From NCBI RefSeq assembly GCF_018143015.1, contig NC_054741.1, positions 13,701,736 to 13,765,735 of the forward strand: a stretch of DNA of 64,000 bases, read 5' to 3'. Of the stretch, positions 21,001-36,000 are shown one piece after another. Positions within the stretch are counted from its first letter, which is position 1. Every line of letters starts with the position of its first letter. This stretch comes from Lytechinus variegatus. Lineage: Eukaryota > Echinodermata > Echinoidea > Temnopleuroida > Toxopneustidae. Below the pieces are notes generated by a model. It searched no databases. It saw nothing but the letters and a program-made list of their open reading frames with translations, and was not told the origin of the DNA. The translations under genes were made by a program, and so were the position numbers.

Positions 21001-24000
21001 GGTTTTACGCAAAGAGATAAGGATGATATTCACAATCAGGGGAAAATACATGGGGGCTTGGGGCAAATTCCCCCCTCCCCCAACAAAAAATGCCCTTGAA
21101 TCCCTGCAAAAAGAAAAAAAAAGAGCCTCTAAAATTCTCACAGGGTCCAATGTAACTGTAGTGAATTGAACAGGTAAGCACAAAAGTAGCCCTGCATGTT
21201 TTGGTTTTTTTTTCATTTCCATTTTTGATTGATTGTAACTTTATGGATTGCCATAGATTTACTGTCATTGAGGTATTAATGTTGAGCAGATTAATGGGAT
21301 ATTAACAAGTATTGTAGTGAGTATATTATAAGAATGCCTATCAAAATATTGCATCCTGGATAAGGATTGAGGAAAAAATTCTATCCAGTAAAATATATTT
21401 CTGTTGGATATTCTCCACATTGTAACTGTCTTGCAGCATAATCAGTCATTTAATCTAGCAATGAACTAAAATGGTGGTATGCATTAATAAATTTTTATCA
21501 CTATCCAATTCATAATACATTCTCTATTTCTTATTCTTTATATGATGGATTTTTTTTTACAAACAGGTAATGAAATAAATAAACTTACATCAATGACGGT
21601 CGGATAGTTGCATTTGTGTTTCATGCTGTAGTTGAAATGATGTTGTACAATGGTAGAATGTTCAGCAAGGTACCTCAGCTCAAGCTCCTTCAACAGACGT
21701 TCATTCAAGACTCTAAAGAAAGAGAGAAATCAACCAAATTGGTTGATAGAAATTACTAGACAGCCAAATCTCGAACACGGTGGGGTGTTTAAAAAACAGT
21801 AAAGTCTGACATAAACTCATGCTCGAGTACTAGCAGCACAATCTGAGCATAATCTGACCAATGTGGTGAAATCTTGTTAGTGTGATTCAGAGTTTAATCT
21901 TTATTATTTATCCTCAAGTTTTTCCTATTTATTAATTTAGATATAGAAAATTGTCATGAGTGTGTTGGTACAAGATTTTGAAAAAAATGATATGTGTAGG
22001 TACTCTTATCAACGAGGCATAGTCGAGTTGAATGGAGCGTGTCTCTTTCAACGAATGTGAAATATTGTATCTTTGCATGAATAGGCATATTCGCCATTTG
22101 TGTTGTCAAATAAGAAGTGCTGCGGAGGATATTTTATTTTTCTTACAAAGGGTGCTTGTTATAGGTCAACATTATTCATATGGCAATTAAGTATGTTCTG
22201 TGTATTGTATTGAGAACAAAAAATTGATTTGAATTCCAAACATCTTTACGAAGCACCATCAAGGTATGGTACTGACCTGGCCCCTCGCAGTAACCCAAGC
22301 TGCATAAAGAACACAGCCATGGACTTGATCAGTTCAACCTTGTCCCTTGATTCTTCCCAGATTTCAGACCGAGAGAGGACGTCAAGATAGGCTTGCTCCA
22401 CTGGTTCAAAACCTCCCAACTATAAGGAGATTTTAAAAATATACAAAATAATAATAGGAATGTAAAATGAAAATTTGAAACAAATAATAATAATTGGCAA
22501 GATGTTAGTTAACATAAGATACTATTAAACTGGCTTTAGCATGGTTACCCTGATCAGACACTTGAGCATTCAAGAAATTTCTTCCTACTGGGTACCCTTT
22601 AAGTACATCATGGTGGATCATTACAAATGTAGATAACTGCCTTGCTTAAGGTAGCAAGTGCTGCGGTAGGATTTGAACCCCGGACCTTGAGGTTCAAAGT
22701 CCGGAGACTTATTCACTAAGCCACAAGACAATGTAAGTTTTACAGGCAGTGGGATATCTGGAAAAATCTTGCCTGTTTTATGCTTACAAATAATAATTGA
22801 GAGTACAGCAATACTGACAATATGTCACTGAAATGTCCAACAATTTTTTCCCCCCTTTTCAATAACCTTTATGTTGAAAGTTCGATCGATTTCCCATTCG
22901 GAAACATATACCTCATATGTATTTTTTTAAGGGGGGGGGAGGGCTTTGTGTGTGCTCATGGTCCTGAACTAAAGAAGTTGAACCTTCCCAGCAAACATTC
23001 TAAAAATAACTAAAGGTTTTCTGAAGGTTGACTGATGAATAAAAGGATTATGAAATATCACTGTTGGCTGGGATCTTACTGTTCTCCAAGCTTTGATGAG
23101 CTGGAAGTTTCCGTCTTCTGTTTTCATCAGGATCTGGAACACGTTGATATTGAGGATGGTTGCCCTGAGACGTGACAGCTCCCTCGCTTGACATAATAGG
23201 TAAGGGACCTCATCAGCCTAAAGAGAAGAGAGTAAACAGTTGAGATGTGTGAAATTCTGAGCAGAAGTAGGATTTCAGATGGTCAGAACATCTTCATGCA
23301 AATTGTCTTACAAACTCTTCTGGTTTTGTTTCCAAATTCTACCAAATTTTCAAAATTAATTTCTACACAGATATGTCAGACACAAAAGTTGAAGTCAAAG
23401 TTTGTACCCTTTCAAATGACACCAAATTTTCATTGATTCAAAGTCAAGGATGAAAATCATTTTGAAATACATGTAGGAATAAGCTTCCCTTTTTACCTTT
23501 TCTGTTATCATTTCTCAAATATGTTTGCAAAGATTTAATGATAGCATGAGAATGAATCCTTTCCGCAATCTGAAATTTTCTTTCATGTAATCAATGGCAG
23601 CATATAGTAAGTTAAATATATTTTGAATACTGTATTGTTCCTATTAACTTTGAACAACAGTCATGACCATATCCAGCTTCCTAATGCTATCTTATAAATT
23701 AAAAGTCTCTTCAGCAATTATAACTGCCATGTCAACTGTAAGAATTAATGATCACTGTATGTCCATATTTTTTGGGGGGATGCAACAATTTTTTTATGGA
23801 AATGAATAAAGCTAAATTGAATTGAATCAAATATAACCTTGATTTCACAACCGAAGTCCAGCAGGTCAAGGATAACTTACATATCGATCATCAATATCTT
23901 GTGCATTGAAGAAATTTGCCAGCTCCAAGTACCTCTTGCGTTTGTCCTCCTCTGTGGGGAGGTAGCGACTCTCAACGGCTTGCCTGAGGTGATCATGGAA

Positions 24001-27000
24001 GAAATTCACCAGTCCATTCCGATTGATGAGATTTTCCTCGAGTGAGAGGTAGAAAGGAGACCAGACTGCACTTGGTACCTATGAAAGTGATAGATTAATA
24101 ATTAAAAAACTGTTGAGCGGCAGCTCTAACTTGGCAGCCTTGGGATGTTTGCCTAAGGTGCTAGAGAAACTCCAACAGTTTTTAACAATAAAAACCTGAG
24201 GGCAATTCATGCTGAATCTACACTACAAGTGCAAGAGGTGGGGACACACACACTCCTCTATATTTTGCCCATTATACATATCAAAATAGCTGAACATAAG
24301 AAAATTTGTTCTCCGCACCCACTCTATTTATAAAATGGTGTATGTAACCCTTCTGTTTAAGATCCTTGACCTGCCATACCTCATGCTAGAGTTCATGCAC
24401 ATCAATCCAACTCATATTGATCAATACAATAATCACTGTAGACAATGGAAGGATAACATCCTTTCTTCTTATCCCCCAGGAATGAATGTAGTTGGTTCAG
24501 ATGGAATTTCATACTCCAAACTTTCCTTAACAGTAACAGTTGGTAGTTGTGATCATTGCATACTGGGCATGCACTCACCTTGAGCAACATCAGGAGTTCA
24601 TTCTCACCCATTCATCGATGTGAAACTACCTGCAATCTGTGGGAGTGGCAGCTTCAAAATCTATTACTTGATTATCCCCAATGTATGAGAAGTTTTCTGT
24701 GTTATCTCGGTTCATCATTATCACTCAATAATATCTCACCTTGAGCATCGTCAAGAGTTCATTTTCACTCATTCCTCGATGTGAACACCAGATAGCTGTA
24801 GTTGTATCCTTCACAAGATTAGGTCTGAGTATGGATATAGCAAAACAATTATTTTTTATATAGAAATATGAACGAGTATAGTATATTAAGAGCAGAGATA
24901 TATTAGAAGAGACAAATAACTAAAAAAGACAAACACCAAGCTTTGTCTTGCATATTTCTGAAGTGATCTAAACTGGTAATACCCTACAAGTTTAAAATTA
25001 CTTTTTTGAAGGCTTATGATGCAGTATAGGAACCTGGCAAGATTAATTCTGTAAATGTACTGAATGCTGGGAGGAGTGAAAGCCGGTTTAATAATAATCA
25101 TTTTCGTACTTCATCGAACCATCATAGACTATATGTGTTAGACCAAGAGGATATTAGACAAAATGGATAGAGCCTATTCTGAAAATCCAACATAACAGTA
25201 AATGGGCAAAATGGCAAACAAACCAAATGGTGAACAGCTAAATGTTTAGATGAAGTGGTTGTAGACGGACTTAGGTTAGACCATATGGGGTGAAACAAAG
25301 TGGAAAGTGGGAAAAGTTGGTGTAGACCAAGCAGCATATTAACTTCTCAATAATCATATTCCTAATGCTTGAATTTTGGATTCCCCAAAATATATAAAAG
25401 ATACCATGATTAATGCTTGGTGTTGAGTACTCTCAGGATTAAAGTATAGGTGTGATGACACAATAAGGGTGCAACGAACATGCATGTAATGTGAAACATA
25501 CAAATTAATCCTTTGTCAACATTCTGTTATTTCCATGATAGTCAATAATTACCTTGACACAGCTCCCGTCTCAAAATCGTTTTCCAGCCTCTGGAGGATC
25601 TTGACAAAGAGGGCGCCAGGGTCATCCGCTGCTAAGTAACTCTTGATGGCGGTGGTGAGCTGGGAGAAACTGCCGTACATCCGAACCTTATCAGGAAAGA
25701 GGAGTAAACAAGTCACTCATGAGTCAAATGTATTACACCCTCCAACCTACACCAACCCTCCTACTTTCCTCCTTCATTTACTTCTTTCACATCTTCTTTA
25801 GATGTCCCCACTTCATCATACCACCCAATTCAAGCTCAAAAGCATTTCTCAAGGCATACCTCTCATCCCTCCTCAGAACATACCCTTACAATGCCCACAC
25901 CAACATACCCCTTTTTGCTTTCGGCAAACGGTCCACTGCTTAGAAATCTGTGTTACCATGAAAACAAAATTATTTAACTGAAAAAAAAAGTCAATCTACC
26001 TCATCCAGCAGAGCCTTGAGGTATAGAGGATTTGAGCTCTGTTTTGAGGTGAGGATAAGATCCATCTGTTCCTGATTGAGAGTCTTCCCATAAAGATCCA
26101 TGTATCCTGTGATAATGTCCAGCTTCTCTTTCTCCTGCAGGGCTTCAACCTTGTAGGTTGGCCATCCGGACGTTGTAACAGCATCATGGCACTAGATCAA
26201 GAGTAGGAAGATTGGATTACTCTCTGAAGTAGGCCCCACTATTGCCTTTATACTACTAAAAAAGCATGTTAAATTGTTGATTCAAAGATATATAGTGCTT
26301 AACAGTTTATCAGAAGTATCTAAGTACTTTACAAAAATACAGCATATTAGGTGTAAAATAGTTGGATATTTGTTATAAATCTATCTTTAAGGTCCTTTCA
26401 TTTTTCATCCGGAATGAAAACAAGAAAAAGAAAAGACACATTCCCACATGGTGCAATAAAGCTCAATAAAATGGAGAAAAATTGGGGTTGAATGTACAAA
26501 ATTGATAATTTTATAGAATTGCTCATACATGCTATGTGTGATTGTCATGGGTGGTATTCACTCAAAACAAACTTGGTGTTAAGTCCAGACTAAAAACAAA
26601 ATTTAGTCTCAACTTCTATTGAATGCTAATATTTACACCAAAGAAAATCTATTTTTTTCAACAGAAATTTGCTCAAACTTGCATTTATGTTTGCCGTCTC
26701 ATTTCATTCCTATATCATTTTTGTACATGTCTCCTGGTAGGATTAAATAGGCAAGCAGAAATAATCTGAACTGGGTGAATGAGATTGCAACAGGCCCTAC
26801 ATGAAAGTATGGCTTCAGTTAACATAGGGTTAATTCATGCAGTGCTTTGAGAGTACCACCCACTGAAATCAAAATGAATGAAAAAAATTGAAATATACAA
26901 TAAGGTAGACAGTTACATACATACCCTTCCAGGAAGAGTAGATAGAAGCATTTGCAAGTTAGGAGGTAAATTCTTTGGCAACCATGTCAAGCTCTTCTCA

Positions 27001-30000
27001 TCCCCTGAACAGAACAAAAACAAAAAACAAAAACTACAGACATGACAAAATAATTTGGTTCGTGATCTGGGGAGCGTTTCACGAAAGGACTTGTCAGACG
27101 TTTTATCCGACAAGTCCTGTTTTATCCGACAGTTACTACAGTAACAGTGCTTCTCAACCAATCATAATCCAGGAAAGTTGTCAGATCTGACAACTTGTCA
27201 GACAAAAATATTAATGAAACACCCCCCAGGTGAAAATTAAATCTTATGCTCATGTTTCCTCTCTTCTTTATTTGATTCTTCTCATTATCTACCTGACACT
27301 CTTAGTTTTATCTGTCTCCGCCTCTTTCCTTTCCTCCTTCTCTCCCACAGGTTCTCCTCTTCCACCTCATCCTTCCCCTTTTTTCTCCATGTTCTCATTA
27401 TTTTTCTTCCATGTAGAAGGATATGTGTTTATCTAGCTCCTCGTGATTGTAGCCATTTTTGCATGTATGCTGTATGAATAAAGTTTTCTTTCTTGTATTT
27501 CTCTTATTCGACTTCTGTATAGGGTGTAATCAAAGTGCCCTTTTTCTTTCAAAAGTGCATTTGCAAAGGCTGTCAATTATTGGAAGTATTGCATTCTCTT
27601 TCTAAAGAACCTTATATTCATAAATTAGATATCAATATGTTTTCTTCATGTTTTAGCTTACCTCATAAAAATAAGACTATTTCTATAATGTAACATATCA
27701 GACAATATATGTTATTATTAGTATTAGTATAAAAAACATGTTATGAAAAAGAAGACATACCGTTTCCTCCCGCTCCACTGTCCAGCTGATTCAATGCATC
27801 CAGGACGATCATGACCTTTGACCTATTGCTCACGATACTTAGCCATGATGGAAGGTCAATAACCAAGTTTCTGTCAGATGTTGGTATTTCAAGGTCAAGG
27901 TTGAAGAACTGCTTCATCTCACCATACAGTCTAAATAAAAACAATTAGAACAACAATCATGACCTTTGACCTAATGCTAGTGATACTGAGCCATGTAGGG
28001 TTAACCAGAACAGGCTTTGAAAGCTTTGTGAAATTTGGATACAACAAGAGGTACTGGTACATTGTATCTCTTCCAAGTACATGATCAAACATGCCTGAAC
28101 TTCTTAGACAAAAAAAATGCCAGTCATTAATTATCAAATATGCAAATAAAGCATTAGAATTGGCCATCCATTGTGCCTGAAAGAATCCAGCGGGCAGACC
28201 ACATGGTTGGAACAGTGCAGTGGGATGCAAACCATCGAGACCTTGCCTCAATGTTTGCCTCCATGACCTTGCCTGTTGGTAGAATTCTTAACCATGTGAT
28301 GGCACCCGTATTGGAAAATTGTGAATGGACTACATGGCTGGTAAAGCTCTGGCCATTCCTCTTTGACCTTGATGATTGTAGTTATATTGAATAAGTTTCT
28401 GAATAGGAGATTTTGATTTTCAATCCTGGGCTCGGTAACAAAAAGCTTATCAATTGATCATCGAGCTGATTTCTACAATTGATTGCATTGTGGATGATTG
28501 TGTAAATCAGCCCAAATATCAATCGCAGGATCCTGGACAATGTTACTAATTGCATCTACTGGTCCAGTCAAATATTCTAGAAGTGAATCTTACCTCCTCA
28601 AGAGATTCAAATGAGAGGCACTTTCGGCTGAGCTCCCAATGAAATGTTTGAAGAGAAAAGTTCCAGGGTTTTGCTTTTCAAAACGACCGCACCAGTTGGC
28701 GATGAGGGCAGATTTACCAGATCCAGATTCCCCAATGATTGTCAGTGGATTCTGGGAATGAAGCAAAAAATCAAAGAAACCTTGCAAAGAACGTCTGAAA
28801 TTAGGGCAATGGGCATTGTTCATGTAAATGGTGACATCTTTCAGATTTGGTGATATGGAGAAAAAAGGGTAAAATAAAGATGCATCAATGTTACATTTTC
28901 TTCTAAGACCTTTTGATATTTCTTCTTACCTTAGGTTTCTTGGAAAAGTAGTTGTCGATGTAATCAAAGTATTCCTGTCGTCCGATGTATACGCGTCGTC
29001 TCGCGTTTGCGAAGGCATCATGGGCTTCTGATTCTCTCTGTAGAGCTGTCAGGTTGGTACCGGGCGGGAAATCCTCATTGATACACTTCACCAAATCCTA
29101 AGATTAAAAAATAAGTACATAATGAAAACAAGCAAGATATACTCACACATGTTTTGCCTGGTGGGCATTTCATAAAGCTGTTCTTTGCGCAAAACTTGAG
29201 GCACAACTGGTAAATTTGTTTTGTTTAAGAACAGTGGTACTGAAATTCCTAAAGAAGAAATTTATCCTACAAAATTTGATTTCAACTTTAGTTGTATATA
29301 AAAATAGTTAAGAATATTTTATCTGACACAAAGATCTTAAATCAACTGCAGCTGGTAAATAACAATAATTAATGACCTGATTTACATGTAGCGCCACATA
29401 AAAGGTCACCAGTTTTGCATAAGTTTGTGTCTAACTTACAAACTCATCATTTTCATGAATACTTGTTATACTGCACAATATCAACAACAGTCAATCAAAT
29501 TGAATGATTTTGGAACCTTTAAAATGTTATTGCAAATCTTTTATCGTAACAAGTTTTAGGAAACATTAAAAACAAACCTCTCTGATCATTGCTGCAGCAT
29601 CGATAGCTTCTTTGAAATTTCTGCATGTGTGTCCAGACTCAATGACAGACTCTCTTAACTTCTGTTGCAAATCAAAGTGCCACTGAGTTTCTCCTTTCAA
29701 TTCTTTTTTCTCTGCCTGCAACATGGTAAACAAGAAAAATCTTTGAATAGAACAAAGACCACTTTCTCTAAACTTCCTGCATTTTTTTTCAACAATTATT
29801 TTCAAACTTTTTTTCTTATATAGTTCTTTCATAAACTATGTTATTATTCTAAAATACAACTTTGTCTGAGCTACCGCAATAATTTTTTTAAAATAGATTT
29901 TGAGATACATCGCTTCAACCCCCGTGATAATATTCTTGTCGTACATTTGCATATTGCAACAACAGGGGTAGCATGGATTAAAGCTGATCATTTCAACCCA

Positions 30001-33000
30001 TTACAACATATCATTATGACCTTTTGGAGACTGAATCATTTCCCTGTAACTCAGGTTTATCATATACTCCACCTCACATACATGCAAGCTCAGTCCTCCA
30101 ATGGGCTTAAGCATTGAAACTGCTTTTTTAAACCAAACTGTAAATTCAAAATTTTGGCCAACTTAATATAGGTGCTTTGTTAGAGAATGACTTTCCATTC
30201 TAGAGCTTAGGATCTCCCTTTTTAAATTACAAACTAAGAAAAATATCAACTTTCACTGACTTGTGGATTTTGATCATGATACGGACACATGTAATACTTT
30301 AATCCAATTTCAATTCAATGTAAATTTCAATTAATCCATTTCGATTTTCTTATAACCAACACGATAACAAAAATATTTAGAGAATAAACAAAGAGATCAC
30401 GGACAGTTTTGTAGAAAAAAGATCAGTATATAATAGAGAATTGTTACAAAATTGATAAATGACCACCGTGCATTAACAATAATATTTTTCAAGTGTTGTT
30501 AATGTTGAATCACATGTAGATGTCAGAGAAAATGAGAGTGAAGGGCATAATAAACAAGTGGAATGCCTCTGGCCGTCTCACCTGCATCACGCGATTCAAC
30601 ATAGCAGCAGTGCTGACTTTGAAAACTACTATAACTCGCACAAGATGTTCAGTGATACTACTCTTATTTCCATGTTTTATGAACTAGACCAATACACATT
30701 ACAGAGATAGGATGGTAATTCTACAAATTTCCCCCAATTTGGCCAAAGTTCATTGACCTCACATGACCTTTGACCTTGATCATGTGACCTGAAACTTGCA
30801 CAGGATATTCAGTGATACTTGATTACTCTTATGTCCAAGTTTCAAAAGTCAGATCAATAAACTAGCAAAGTTATGATGGTAATTCAACAGATACCGCCAT
30901 TATGGCCAAAGTTCATTGACCTTTGACCTTGGTCATGTGACCTGAAACTTGCACAGGATGTTCAGTGATACTTGATTACTATTATGTCCAAGTTTCATGA
31001 ATCAGATCCAAAAACTTTTAAAGTTTTGATTGTAATTCAACAGATACCCCCAAATCGGCCAAAGTTCATTGACCCTAAATGACCTTTGACCTTGGTCATG
31101 TGACGTGAAACTCATGCAGGATGTTTGGTGATACTTGATTAACCTTATGTCCAAGTTTAATGAACTAGGTCCATATATTTTCTAAGTTATGATGACATTT
31201 CAAAAACTTAACCTCAGGTTAAGATTTTGATGTTGATTCCCCCAACATGGTCTAAGTTCATTGACCCTAAATGACCTTTGACCTTGGTCATGTGACATGA
31301 AACTCTAATAGGATGTTCAGTAATACTTGATTAACCTTATGGCCAAGTTTCATGAACTAGGTCCATATACTTTCTAAGTTATGATGTCATTTCAAAAACT
31401 TAACCTTAGGTTAAGATTTGATGTTGACGCCGCCGCCGTCGGAAAAGCGGTGCCTATAGTCTCACTCTGCTATGCAGGTGAGGCAAAAACTAAGCTTGCA
31501 ATTATTAATTGTAGTGATTGTAATCATCATTAAAGTAAAACAGGACTGTGTGTTTTTTTTAGTTTAAATGAAAAAATATAAAAGAATAGCAAATACATGA
31601 ATTAAAAGAGTCATAAAGGAAGGAGAATGAATGCTTACTTCAGTCTTCACTGGGGGCGGAAGGTCTTCTCTCTTTACTCTATGCTCTCGAAGATAGAAAA
31701 AGATCTTGTCCTTCTTCAGCTCATCGTGGGGTCTGATTGCTCCATGTACAACCTCCAGCTAAATATCAGTATGGATAATTAAAAAAAGGCAATTCAATGA
31801 CAAAGTATACATTACTACAACTTTAGCTCCATCCGCTAAAGGTGCTTGGTATATTCAAGGAATCAATCTTGCCAGGTACCCTTTTTTCCCATGTGGGAAA
31901 ATTTCTTGCTGTCCAAGGAAAACATGCCATCACTGGGATCTTTACCCTTGACTCTATGCTTTAATTAAGAACCGTATCTTGAAAAATTTCAGCAACTGAT
32001 CGAATGACTGATTTTCATTGTTGTCCATGCAATCAATCATGAAAATTAGCCCTTTCAAACAATACTGTACATTGTATGATATGGAGTGCTAAACAAGTCA
32101 ACTATAAATATATATCAATTTAATTTGGACAAAACCTAAAATCAATAAGAAAATCAGGATTGTTTCTTTTCGTTTAATCTGGTGAATCTTTTGAGAATAA
32201 ATTTGCAATGCCCAGGTATGGGGTTTATAAATCTATGCAATATTTCATATTTGCCTAAAAATACACAATTTCATCTGCAAATCCAATGCAAATTAAATTT
32301 TCAGAAAAAAACTTGATTACTGTATGATTATTTCAACGTGAATGATTCAAATAGTCATTTCACACTATTAAGCTGACTTTTATGGAAATAGATTTTATGT
32401 TTATTTTCATTAAAATCCTGGAAAAATACCCTTGAGGATAAAGGACAAAGATATTGACTGTGAATTAAGAATTTAATTATCAATAATATTGATTAACAAT
32501 GTAACAAAGCAGAAAAGGCAAATGATTTCCAAGCGGGATCACTGGGGTACAATTCTAGTCACCTGGTCTATGCCATGTCTTTCTATCTTGGAAGTTAAAT
32601 ACCACAAGATGCTATGTCAAGAAAGCTTATGCATTTGGAAGTGATAGTGCTCATCCAACAATGAACGACAGGAAAGATAATTGAGAAAAGGTTATAAAGT
32701 GAGCTAACTGTGAATAGGGTAATTAAACTTACCTGTGTAACACTAGAGTCAAATCGGTATCCATCTACCCACTTAAACTGCTTGAATTCTTCTATCGCGG
32801 TGTCAAAGCTCAGATCCAGGAGTTCATCTTTGATCTCTTTGGATTGGCTCCAGCCAAACCTATCTCCCATCAGGCAAATGAAGTATGGACGACACTTGTC
32901 AATCTGTGAGGTAAAAAAATATAGACAGTGAAATGGTTCATGAGGTAACAAGATGTGTCGCTACGGCGAGCACATAATACGCCCGCCCAGGAAATGGAGT

Positions 33001-36000
33001 TATTGGTCAAGCAAGAAATATGGAAGGTGGTGACTTCACTTTGACTGTCTGACCTCAAAATTGATAGCATTCCTGGGATATAAGTTAGTATCATACACAC
33101 CAAATTAAATGAGCCTAAAGGTTAAGTTAAACTAAAGTTATCATGTTAGCAAGGACTTCAGAAAGGTAAGATGAAAACATGTCACTGTGATCTTGACCTA
33201 CAATGTATGACCCTTTGACCTCAAAATCAATAGGCATGCTGGGATCCATGCTAGTACCATACACACCAAATTATATGAGTTAATGGACGAACGGACACCG
33301 AGCATGATAACATAATAGGTCCCGTCTAGACGGGTGTTTAACAATATATGCATGACTTTAAAATGAAATATCCAAATTTTGCCAGGTATTTTAAGTGGGA
33401 CTGAATTTCCCATAACATTTTCTTAATCTTGGACATACAATACTAAACTTTGAAATGACATGAAATTAAATCTACAAAGATCGTCAACTTCAGTTGATGT
33501 GCATTTAAGTGAATGATGATCTGATTTAGGACAAAAACATCTTCAGGTCACTTTCAAATTCATTTGCAACTTACATTTTATGAAACAGCTCCATGTACAA
33601 TATTTTAAAGACTGATGGGGGGGTATGTTACTTGCACTTATTTACTAGAATACTATCACATTCATAATTATTCTAACCATGAACACATCATCTCATCATT
33701 TAAATTCTCATTTTTTATGTTCAGATGTCAATTATTTACTTCATAAGATTATTACATCCAACTATAAAGAATCTGAAACGACCCATTTCCTTCATATTTC
33801 TTTGCAATACTATTTGTTTATCACATGTGAATGGTTGTTTCCAATGTTGACTGTTATAAACCTCTCATTCTCATGACTTCGATCTTTCCCCCTTTCATAC
33901 GCCTCTCCCCTTAGACTTCCTCCTACTACTTCTCCTTTCCATCCTCCTCCTTCTTCTTCTACTTCCTCCTCCTCCCTCTCCTAAACATATTATTTCAATG
34001 TACATATAATTTATCATTCCCTTGCTACATCATTCATTTTGTTGCTATCATTCACATTTCACAAGTTTGATATGATGTTATCTGTATTTCAAACCCATGG
34101 CTCCATATCTTACAAAAATTGCAATAGATTAACATCCAACTCATATTGCTATTGATCTAAATTTGTGTATTTCACACATAGGAATAGGAATATTAGATCA
34201 ATCAACATTTGAATTTGGATCCACTACAACTCTTTGTAAGATAGGTCTGTAATGATTTCATACTAATTCATTATCAAATAGTGTGACTACTTACCTCTCT
34301 TAGGCATATCTCAATGGTTCTTCCACTTTTAGTCTGCTCCTCTGTGATACCCCAACGAAGGTCAACATAGGTAAAGAAGGCTCCTCGATCTAGACAAAGC
34401 CGATTGATCTCACGGAAGACCTTCTTGATGATAATCTCTCTTTCTTCCTCAAAGTCTCGGAACGTGCTCGATACAAAGACTCTGATTTCACGCTTGGATG
34501 ATGGCTTCCTTGTATTAAGGGTTATTTCCGCACTTTGTGGATTGGCTGTTACGTTTACGGCAGCTTTGAAATTTGGAGGGAGTGGGACAAAAAGAATAAA
34601 CACAATATTACATTATACTAAGATTGATCATGTCAGACATGTATCATATTGAGAAGTTGTAGGTAATCCTATAAGAAAAACGGTTAGAGGTTCCAAGAAG
34701 TTAAGAAAGGCATACTGGTATGAAAATGTGAGGGAACTTTGTATATTACTGAAAAAACTGACAATTAAAAAACTTTGCTCTTAAATGCATGTGAACTTCA
34801 TGTAGATATGACTTCAACTTAAGATGATGGAACACAAAGTACTGAGAATTGGAATGAGTGCAGTCACAAGAATTCATAAAGTTATACATAAAATAAAGCC
34901 TCTGTTCCACTGCGCCGATTTGGCTACAATTTAACGAACCTTCAAATCGGGCAGGATCCGGGAAAAATGAACCATTTTACCGGGAGTCAGCGAAAAATAA
35001 TTTGCAGTAATATAAGTTTTCCCAAGGAACGGGGGATTCATTACGTGCTGCTGTTAGTATGCCAGGAAATACCTGACTACGCTTATTTCATGACTGTGCG
35101 TCGTGTTGCTTACGCTTTTTCAACTTCCCACGCTTTTCAAAATGGGCGTTTTCTGATTGGGAAGAGCAGCATGAAATTTTGAACATGTTTAAATTTTTTA
35201 GCCAATCACGATGATCTGAATAAAATGCTCGCTGTTACCCCGTCTTCACAACGTTGTTATTACGCTGCTCCCGATTTCATCAGATCCCTATCCCGCTCTC
35301 CGGCGATCCGGCGATCTAATGATTGGGATAGATGGGGGTTTCAGATCGTGATAGTGGAATGGTCTCTTAAAACACCACCTTGACCCCTTGTTCTTTTATC
35401 CATGAATAACATGTGCAAGAAGATTGATTGTATTATGGAACTGCAATTCTTCTGTTACCCTATTCAAAATGATATCATTCACGAAATAAGAAATCTATGC
35501 ATGATTTCAAAATATTGAATGCGATTATTTCAACAAAGAAAATTGAATGTACAGTGTAGACTTGCTGTTCCCCATACACGTATTACATTATTACCTTTTT
35601 GTTTACTGGCAGAGGGTTTCATAAGCATAAACTTCAGAGTATCTCGATAGTCCTCTTGCAGCTGATTCAAGAAAGAAGAGATTTCATGTTTGCGATCTTC
35701 AGGTGTAATTGTCTCAACGTCTGAATACTCATCTCCACTTGCTGGGCTGACTTCACTCATCACACGCACCACAGCGGCAGACATACGGATTCCAAAGTGA
35801 CCTGCCCAACCTTTATCATCGTGACCTAGTTCCGACAAGATTCAAGTAATTTGAAAACAAAGTTTAAACATTTCATAAATTTTGACATTTGTTTATAAAC
35901 TATGCGAGCAGTGGTAAAACTGAGGTTAATTCTTCTTATTCATACAGTCATGTTCAATGTAATGATTTAAATAATTAAAACTCACTGGTATATGTACAGC

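Noticed and set aside
25996..26187. A 63-codon minus-strand frame over exon 25 of the large gene
   Set aside because: It is the wrong frame; the splice-consistent frame encodes the family-like 'PLYLKALLDE' segment.
30554..31488. A CRISPR-like or satellite array
   Set aside because: Units of 155-190 bp without uniform spacers, bounded by inverted ends; this is a dispersed eukaryotic repeat with a second copy at 55671.
34967..35182. A plus-strand 71-codon open frame
   Set aside because: It lies within a probable inverted-repeat element in an intron and resembles no protein family.
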